Shown here piece after piece: positions 13,960-19,358 of a stretch of DNA of 21,693 nucleotides. The DNA is taken from the IMG/VR virus record IMGVR_UViG_3300025897_000102, positions 1-21,693 of that record; one strand, 5' to 3'. The DNA is from a virus. Positions within the stretch are counted from its first letter, which is position 1. Every line of letters begins with the position of its first letter. A model generated the notes under the pieces. The model worked only from the letters and a program-made list of their open reading frames with translations. It had not been told where the DNA came from and made no database searches. The position numbers and the translations under genes are program-made.

Positions 13960-14102
13960 ATAAAAAAAGAAAAAATCCTGCTCCATCTTATACAAGTCCT
14001 ATAAGAACTCAGAGAGGTTGTTTGTGTGATGATGGTACTTATCATCCTGAATGTTGTGATGGTACACTATGGGGACAAGGAGTTGGAAGAACAGAAACTT
14101 GA
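13956..14102 (+). CDS. Small Cys-motif protein (48 aa)
   Basis: The ATG at 13956 overlaps the previous stop (ATGA), and the 48-residue frame ends in TGA at 14100-14102. After a basic start (MNKKRKNPAPSYTSPIRTQR) comes GCLCDDGTYHPECCDGTLWG and then QGVG. Four Cys in a CxC, nine residues, CC arrangement with Asp and His nearby could bind a metal such as Zn or an iron-sulfur centre. I associate the CLC...Y...CCDG...QG(I/V)G pattern with short proteins and protein ends in other Bacteroidota phages, but cannot name the family. It lies between the protease and scaffold genes, in the same coupled string as the two basic micro-genes. Confidence 0.7.
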   Translation: MNKKRKNPAPSYTSPIRTQRGCLCDDGTYHPECCDGTLWGQGVGRTET

Positions 14103-14132
14103 ACCAAAAATATAAATTTTTAAATCAATATA

Positions 14133-14140
14133 ATTATATA
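14133..14140 (+). promoter_or_regulatory. ATTATATA element before the scaffold gene
   Basis: This element starts exactly 11 bases before the ATG at 14144, the same position as before 2638 and 16438. It supports 14144 as the true start in place of the in-frame ATG at 14069, which lies inside the Cys-motif gene. Confidence 0.4.
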
Positions 14141-14143
14141 GTC

Positions 14144-14740
14144 ATGAAAGCAACTGATACAATTAGTAAAATCAAAAACATCTTAGGCATGGAGTTGTCT
14201 AAAGAAGTAAAAGAAGTAGAAGTGAAAGCTGAAGAAGTTACACTAGCTACTATGAATCTAGAAAATGGTACTGTTATAGAGGCAGAATCATTTGAAGGTG
14301 GTAAGGAAGTCTTTATTGTCACAGAAGATGATAGGGTTCCCATGCCAATTGGAAGTTATACTCTAGAAGATGGAAGATCAGTTGTAGTTAAAGAAGAAGG
14401 TCTAATTGACAGTATCTCTGAAGCTACAGAAGAAGTTGAAGAAGAAGTTGAAACATCTAAAGAAGATGTTAAGGCTGAAGATTTAGCTACAGATTATCCA
14501 TCAAAAGAGGAATTTAATGAGTTAAAATCTATGGTAGAGGATATTAAAACAAATCTATCAGAGGTTTTAGAAACTCAGGAAAAGGAAATTAAAAAGTTAC
14601 AAACTGAATTATCAGCAGAACCTGCTGCACAGCCTATAACTCACAGTCCTGAAAACAAAGCTAAAGAAGTAGAGTATCAATTTAGCAGTTCAAGAGCAGA
14701 AACTTCTCTTGACAGAATAATGAAAAAATTAAGTAAATAA
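14144..14740 (+). CDS. Putative capsid scaffolding protein
   Basis: This 198-residue, strongly acidic protein is encoded just before the major capsid protein, the usual place for a scaffold. The N-terminus (MKATDTISKIKNILGMELS) is a short amphipathic helix. A compact beta segment follows (LENGTVIEAESFEGGKEVFI, then DRVPMPIGSYTLEDGRSVVV), and then a Glu/Val-rich linker. A coiled coil comes next (KEEFNELKSMVEDIKTNLSE and ETQEKEIKKLQTELS), and the basic end RAETSLDRIMKKLSK fits a coat-binding tail. An in-frame ATG at 14069 is rejected because it overlaps the preceding gene and encodes non-conserved residues. Scaffolds diverge in sequence, so the call rests on composition, layout and position. 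Confidence 0.7.
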   Translation: MKATDTISKIKNILGMELSKEVKEVEVKAEEVTLATMNLENGTVIEAESFEGGKEVFIVTEDDRVPMPIGSYTLEDGRSVVVKEEGLIDSISEATEEVEEEVETSKEDVKAEDLATDYPSKEEFNELKSMVEDIKTNLSEVLETQEKEIKKLQTELSAEPAAQPITHSPENKAKEVEYQFSSSRAETSLDRIMKKLSK

Positions 14741-14747
14741 AAATAAA

Positions 14748-14769
14748 AATAATTTAAAAATAATTTAAA
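14748..14769 (+). repeat. Perfect tandem 11-bp repeat directly before the MCP start
   Basis: AATAATTTAAA occurs twice back to back (14748-14758 and 14759-14769), and the MCP ATG follows at 14770 with no gap. No Shine-Dalgarno site is present, so this AT-only tract probably acts as the unstructured leader that helps ribosomes start on the most highly expressed virion gene. Confidence 0.5.
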
Positions 14770-15696
14770 ATGAGTAAACCAACAATTACAACAAGTTATG
14801 CAGGAAGAGCATCCTCTTCATACATCTCAGCAGCTTTGCTTTCTGGGACAACATTAGAGAATGGTGGTGTAACTGTTATGCCAAATGTGGCACACAAAGA
14901 AGTAATCCAAAAGATTGCTGCATCAGGTCTTATCAAAGATTCAACATGTGATTTTGATGATCAAGGAACTGTTGCTGTAACAGAAAGAATATTAACATTG
15001 GAAGAATTCCAAGTAAATGTTAAGTTCTGTACTAAGCAATTTGTAAATTCATGGGAAGCATCAGAATTAGGAGTAAGTGCATTTACTAACATGCCATCAA
15101 GATTCTCAGACTTCATCATTGCAAACTTTGCAGATCAGATTGCTGCATCAGTTGAAACAAATATTTGGACTGGGGTAACAGGAAATCCAGGAGAGATATC
15201 AGGATTTGAAACTCTATGGGCAGCAGATGGTGACATCATAGATGTACCTAACCCAGTTGCAATTACACATACAAATGTAATAGAAAAACTAGGTGATACT
15301 GTAGATTTAGTTCCTAATACTGTGTATGGTAAGGATGACTTAAAGATTTATGTATCTAAAGATGTAATGAAAAACTACATCAGATCTTTAGGTGGATATG
15401 CATTAGGTCAAGGTGCAAATGGATATGAAAACAAAGGTCAAATGTGGTACAATGGTCAAGCATTAACTTTTGATGGTATTCCATTATTCATGGCATCAGG
15501 TATGTCAACAAACACAATGGCTGTAGCACAAACTAGTAACCTTTATATGGGAACAAATGTATTATCAGATTTAAATGAAATCAGAGTAATTGATACATCT
15601 GACACATTAGGTGATAGAAATGCAAGATTCATTGCAAGGTTTGCATATGGAATCCAGTATGGTTTAGGAAATGAAATAGTGCTTTATCAGGCATAA
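14770..15696 (+). CDS. Major capsid protein
   Basis: This 308-residue protein is the main shell subunit, probably of the HK97 fold. The N-terminus (TTSYAGRASSSYISAALLSG), MPNVAHKEVIQKIAASGLIK and the following TCDFDDQGTVAVTERILTLE with FQVNVKFCTKQFVNSWEASE are the pattern I know from MCPs of flavobacterial and other Bacteroidota phages. The C-terminal part (DRNARFIARFAYGIQYGLGN) also fits. The position between scaffold and tail tube gene and the lower-bias, C-containing codon use agree with a highly expressed structural gene. No cleavage site is obvious near the N-terminus, although a protease is encoded upstream. Confidence 0.88.
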   Translation: MSKPTITTSYAGRASSSYISAALLSGTTLENGGVTVMPNVAHKEVIQKIAASGLIKDSTCDFDDQGTVAVTERILTLEEFQVNVKFCTKQFVNSWEASELGVSAFTNMPSRFSDFIIANFADQIAASVETNIWTGVTGNPGEISGFETLWAADGDIIDVPNPVAITHTNVIEKLGDTVDLVPNTVYGKDDLKIYVSKDVMKNYIRSLGGYALGQGANGYENKGQMWYNGQALTFDGIPLFMASGMSTNTMAVAQTSNLYMGTNVLSDLNEIRVIDTSDTLGDRNARFIARFAYGIQYGLGNEIVLYQA

Positions 15697-15712
15697 TTTC
15701 AAAATTTTAATT

Positions 15713-15727
15713 TACTGATAATCAGTA
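15713..15727. repeat. 15-base palindrome after the MCP gene
   Basis: TACTGATAATCAGTA is a perfect inverted repeat with 7-base arms about a central A/T. It lies 17 bases after the MCP stop in the 100-base gap before the next gene. It can form a 6-bp hairpin or be a site for a dimeric DNA-binding protein. It has no T-run and is probably not a terminator by itself. Confidence 0.45.
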
Positions 15728-15751
15728 TCTTAGACTAATAATCAAGTATAG

Positions 15752-15769
15752 GGAGGTGTAAAAGCCTCC
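15752..15769. repeat. GGAGG/CCTCC hairpin between MCP and tail tube genes
   Basis: GGAGG (15752-15756) pairs with CCTCC (15765-15769) around an 8-base loop. An alternative pairing uses AGGTGT with ACACTT. The following bases are As rather than Ts, so it may attenuate, process or protect the MCP mRNA rather than end it. It resembles the terminator hairpins at 1912-1938 and 16354-16385. Confidence 0.4.
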
Positions 15770-15796
15770 TAACACTTAAAAAAAATAAAATATAAT

Positions 15797-16330
15797 ATGA
15801 GTTGTAATTTAACCACAGGTAGAATAGTACCTTGTAGAAATAAATCAGGAGGTTTAAAAAAGGTTTTCTTTGCAGATTTTGAAACATTAGGAGCAATAAC
15901 TGAATCAGCAGGTTTAATAACTGCATTTGGTGGCACACCTGATTTTTTTGAATATGATTTAAGAGGAACATCTAATTTAGATTCTGTTGTAACAAGTTCA
16001 GTTGAAAATGGAACTACTTTCTACACAGAAACATTGACACTACAACTACAATATTATGATAGAGCAACAAGTGAAGAAATTAAGTTATTAGCAGTAGGTA
16101 GACCACACATTGTAGTACAAGACAATGATGACAACTTTTTATTAGTTGGTCAGGTTAATGGAGCTGCATTAACAACTGGTAATTTTACAGTTGGTGCAAA
16201 TATGGGAGATTTTAATGGATTCAATTTAACTTTTGAAGCATTAGAGAAAGCTCCACCATCATTTGTTACAGCTAGTTTAGTAACTGGTGCTGCAAGTACA
16301 ACACAAATAAGTACTTTTCCTACATCATAA
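15797..16330 (+). CDS. Probable major tail tube protein
   Basis: This 177-residue, beta-rich protein has the beginning MSCNLTTGRIVPCRNKSGGL followed by KKVFFADFETLG. I associate this 'C..tGr..pC...GGLK..yF' family with genes near the capsid in Bacteroidota phages and with a tail tube role. Further segments are ENGTTFYTETLTLQLQYYDR, EIKLLAVGRPHIVVQDNDDN and GANMGDFNGFNLTFEALEK, alternating strands like those of tube subunits. It lies 100 bases after the MCP, has an AT-only leader, and is followed by a strong terminator, as expected for an abundant structural protein. Head decoration protein is the main alternative. Confidence 0.58.
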   Translation: MSCNLTTGRIVPCRNKSGGLKKVFFADFETLGAITESAGLITAFGGTPDFFEYDLRGTSNLDSVVTSSVENGTTFYTETLTLQLQYYDRATSEEIKLLAVGRPHIVVQDNDDNFLLVGQVNGAALTTGNFTVGANMGDFNGFNLTFEALEKAPPSFVTASLVTGAASTTQISTFPTS

Positions 16331-16353
16331 TAGTTAAGTGTTTTTTTCTAATT

Positions 16354-16385
16354 AAGGGAGATCTAATCAGGTCTCCTTTTTTTTT
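16354..16385 (+). terminator. Strong rho-independent terminator closing the head block
   Basis: AAGGGAGA (16354-16361) pairs with TCTCCTTT (16372-16379) as an 8-bp stem (one G-T pair) with a 10-base loop, and Ts continue without a break to 16385 (nine in all). It ends transcription from the protease-to-tail-tube block and separates it from the portal block. Confidence 0.88.
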
Positions 16386-16420
16386 AAAATAAAATCTTAC
16401 ACTTTATAAAAAATAAAACA

Positions 16421-16434
16421 AAAAGCATTATATA
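16421..16434 (+). promoter_or_regulatory. Start-proximal element AAAAGCATTATATA before the portal block
   Basis: This 14-mer is identical to the one before the tail block (2621-2634) and lies at the same -17 to -4 position relative to the ATG at 16438. It follows the terminator at 16385, so it may be part of the promoter or initiation region for the portal block. Confidence 0.45.
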
Positions 16435-16437
16435 AGT

Positions 16438-16941
16438 ATGATAATCCTAAGTACTGCTACATCAGCTCAGACTTTTCAGTTTATTCCTAGATCTTTTGTC
16501 TTATCAGGAAATTTAACTGTAAGAGATGAAGAAACTAACATAGTACAAACAAATCAAGTTCCTTTAGGTAGGTTAGGTGGATTTGCATCTATTAATGTTG
16601 CATTAACTTTAGAGGAAGGAAAATTTTATGAAGTAGAATTAACATCATTAGGATCTAACTGGGACACAGTTTTTGAATTTTGGAATAACATTACAATAAC
16701 TTGGGATGAAGCATTAACTGCAATTGGTGCCACATGGGGAAATGCACAAGAAGAATGGAATTTAGCAACAAATAAATGGGAGGATCCAAGAGAAGCAGTA
16801 GAACAAACAATTTACAAGGATAGGATATTCTGTACTGATCAAACAATTTCACAAAGAGCATCAGAATATTATGATCCAATTAAGGGATTATATAAAAAAA
16901 GCACATCAAGGGATAATACATATAAGGTATATAATGGATAA
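16438..16941 (+). CDS. Trp-repeat virion protein of unknown function
   Basis: This 167-residue protein opens the portal block, two bases before the portal ATG. Its first third is beta-rich. The middle has six Trp at positions 75, 82, 89, 100, 107 and 114, two triplets with exact seven-residue spacing, in acidic, amphipathic context. The last part has TIYKDRIFCTDQTISQRASEYYDP, a pattern I associate with short proteins encoded beside portals in Bacteroidota phages. The hydrophobic start (MIILSTATSAQTFQF) is short and lacks a positive region, so a signal peptide is unlikely. A neck or portal-associated role is inferred from position only. Confidence 0.55.
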   Translation: MIILSTATSAQTFQFIPRSFVLSGNLTVRDEETNIVQTNQVPLGRLGGFASINVALTLEEGKFYEVELTSLGSNWDTVFEFWNNITITWDEALTAIGATWGNAQEEWNLATNKWEDPREAVEQTIYKDRIFCTDQTISQRASEYYDPIKGLYKKSTSRDNTYKVYNG

Positions 16942-16943
16942 TT

Positions 16944-18758
16944 ATGAGTAGACAACACAGAAAACCTAAATTTGAAGGAGATATAAGAGTATTAGAGTTA
17001 GCAACTTACACTTCTCCAAAAATTATAGAAGATCCTAGAAAGGATTTTGTAATGTATGGTGAGGATAATAACTATTATCAATATCTAATAGACCAGTTTA
17101 TGGGTTCACCAACTAACCATGCATGTATTAATGGAATATCAGAGATGATATATGGTAGAGGATTAGATGCATTAGACAGCTCATCTAAACCTGACCAGTA
17201 TGCAGAGATGATTAGCTTAATGAAAAAAGAAGTAATTAAAAAAGTTATATATGATTACTATTTAATGGGTGGTGCAGCTATGCAAATTATCTATGGTAAA
17301 GGAAGAAAGAAGATTGTACAAGTAGAACACATACCAGTAGAGACTCTTAGAGCAGAGATAAGCTCTGAAAAAGGTCAAATTGAAGGATATTACTATCATT
17401 CTAATTGGAGTGAATACAAGACATCTGATGAGCTTAAAAGAATACCTGCATTTGGTACATCTAAAGAGAATATAGAGATATTATTTATTAAACCATATAA
17501 AGCAGGATATTATTATTATAGTCCTCCTGCATATACTGGTGGATTACAGTATGCAGAACTTGAAGCTGAGGTGTCAAACTTTCATATGAATAACATTAAA
17601 AATGGATTAAGTCCTTCTATGATCATAAATATGAACAATGGAATACCAAATGAAGAAGAAAGATCAATAATTGAAAGAAAAATAGCAGATAAGTTTACTG
17701 GATCAACTAATGCAGGAAGATTTATTCTATCATTTAATGACAATACAGAGTCTCAAGCTAGTATTGAACCAATTCAACTATCTGATGCACACAATCAATA
17801 TCAGTTTTTAAGTACAGAATCTCAAGAGAAAATTTTAGTAGCTCATAGAGTTGTATCACCAATGCTTTTAGGAATTAAAAATAACACTGGTCTTGGAAAC
17901 AATGCTGATGAAATGGAAAAAGCATCTGTGCTTATGGATAACATGGTAATCAGACCATTCCAAAACTTAATGATTGATTCATTTGATAAGATATTAGCAT
18001 TTAATAATATATCATTAAAGCTATATTTCAAAACATTACAGCCTTTAGAGTTTACAGATTTAACAAATGTTACAGACCAGGAGACAAGAGAAGAAGAAAC
18101 TGGACAAAAGTTAAGTTTAAAGAAAGAGGAAAAGATAACAAGAACAGATAATCATCCAAGTAATGCTGTAGCAGATGAGTTAATAGCTTTAGGAGAGGAT
18201 GAAGATTTAGAAAACTGGGATTTAATATCTGATGAGCCAGTTAATTATGACTTAGATGACAAGCAAAATGAAATGTTAAAGTTAGCATCTACAGGTTCAG
18301 CAAATCCTGATAGCAAAAGTGAACAAGATAAAGGAATGTTTAAAGTAAGATATTCTTATGCACCTTTACAAGCAGGTAAAAGCTCTAGGGAGTTTTGTAG
18401 AAAAATGGTAGCAGCTAAAAAAGTTTATAGAAAAGAGGATATTGAGGCAATGTCTAAGAAGAAAGTAAATGAGGGGTGGGGACCAAAAGGAAATTCTGAC
18501 ACTTATTCAATTTGGTTTTACAAAGGTGGTGGATCATGTAAACATTACTGGACAAGAAAAGTATATTTTAGAAAGAGAAATGAACAAGGAGAGTTTTTAC
18601 CTAGTAGTGGATTAAAAAATGATAGAAATAGCTCTGTAAGTGAAGCAAAAAGAAAAGGAGTTGATATTGAAACTAATGATAAAAAGGTAGCAACAAGACC
18701 TAGAGATATGGAAAACAGAGGATTCCTAGAACCTAAAAACTTTACAACACCAAAATAA
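16944..18758 (+). CDS. Portal protein with fused C-terminal SREFCR domain
   Basis: This 604-residue protein is the dodecameric ring at the capsid vertex through which DNA enters. Portal features include the N-terminal APS-like start, DNNYYQYLIDQFMGSPTNHA CING, the DYYLMGGAAMQIIYGKG strand, NFHMNNIKNGLSPSMIINM and the stem/crown region with VVSPMLLGIKNNTGLGNNAD EME. After an acidic linker (about 370-460) comes an extra domain at about 464-545. It has SREFCRKMV (481-489), YRKEDIEAM (495-503) and GGGSCKHYWTRK (528-539), with Cys and His that could bind metal. This domain recurs fused to portals in related phages; its role is unknown to me. The C-terminus is Lys/Arg/Asp-rich and probably disordered. 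One base separates it from the connector gene. Confidence 0.85.
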   Translation: MSRQHRKPKFEGDIRVLELATYTSPKIIEDPRKDFVMYGEDNNYYQYLIDQFMGSPTNHACINGISEMIYGRGLDALDSSSKPDQYAEMISLMKKEVIKKVIYDYYLMGGAAMQIIYGKGRKKIVQVEHIPVETLRAEISSEKGQIEGYYYHSNWSEYKTSDELKRIPAFGTSKENIEILFIKPYKAGYYYYSPPAYTGGLQYAELEAEVSNFHMNNIKNGLSPSMIINMNNGIPNEEERSIIERKIADKFTGSTNAGRFILSFNDNTESQASIEPIQLSDAHNQYQFLSTESQEKILVAHRVVSPMLLGIKNNTGLGNNADEMEKASVLMDNMVIRPFQNLMIDSFDKILAFNNISLKLYFKTLQPLEFTDLTNVTDQETREEETGQKLSLKKEEKITRTDNHPSNAVADELIALGEDEDLENWDLISDEPVNYDLDDKQNEMLKLASTGSANPDSKSEQDKGMFKVRYSYAPLQAGKSSREFCRKMVAAKKVYRKEDIEAMSKKKVNEGWGPKGNSDTYSIWFYKGGGSCKHYWTRKVYFRKRNEQGEFLPSSGLKNDRNSSVSEAKRKGVDIETNDKKVATRPRDMENRGFLEPKNFTTPK

Positions 18759-18759
18759 G

Positions 18760-19269
18760 ATGGCAGCAACAGTATTATTTATAAATAGAAATGATTTAGT
18801 ACAAAACACTATAATAGATGGTAATGTACAAGCAGATAAGCTAATGCATTTTGTATCTATAGCACAAGAGATACATATACAACATTATTTAGGTACTGAT
18901 TTGTATAACAAAATAGCCTCTCTGATTAATTTAGATACTATTAATGGTACAATTTATGAGACATTATTAAAAGATTATGTGCAGCCTATGCTTATTCATT
19001 ATGCTATGGTTGATTATTTACCATTTGCTGCATATCAGATTAAGAATGGTGGAATATTTAAACATGTTTCTGAAAATGCAGAGACAGTTAGTAAGAATGA
19101 AGTGGATTATTTAGTTGAAAAAGAAAGAACAATGGCTGAATATTACACTAGAAGGTTTATATCATACATGGATTTTAATCAAACATCATATCCTGAATAT
19201 ACATCTAACACAAATGATGATATATATCCTGATAGAGATGAGCCAACTTTTCAAGGTTGGGTACTATAA
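18760..19269 (+). CDS. Head-tail connector-like protein (DUF6712 type)
   Basis: This 169-residue helical protein follows the portal gene after one base. The layout FINRNDLVQNTIIDGNVQAD, KLMHFVSIAQEIHIQHYLG, DLYNKIASLI, then LLKDYVQPMLIHYAMVDYLP matches the DUF6712-type proteins of Bacteroidota phages. These resemble gp6/Ad1-style adaptors that form a ring under the portal. A central stretch with VSKNEVDYLVEKERTMAEYY and a C-terminal tail with YPEY and DEPTFQGWV complete it. No membrane span. The connector role follows from fold similarity and position and is not shown directly. Confidence 0.65.
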   Translation: MAATVLFINRNDLVQNTIIDGNVQADKLMHFVSIAQEIHIQHYLGTDLYNKIASLINLDTINGTIYETLLKDYVQPMLIHYAMVDYLPFAAYQIKNGGIFKHVSENAETVSKNEVDYLVEKERTMAEYYTRRFISYMDFNQTSYPEYTSNTNDDIYPDRDEPTFQGWVL

Positions 19270-19358
19270 TTAGATAACAATGAAAATATATAAACCTAAG
19301 CAAAAAAACATTATAAAGTTAATGACATATATAAATACAAAATTAAAATTAAGAAAAA

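Noticed and set aside
14069-14143. Upstream in-frame ATG for the scaffold gene
   Set aside because: It lies within the Cys-motif gene and adds unconserved-looking residues; the ATG at 14144 has an ATTATATA element at the expected distance.
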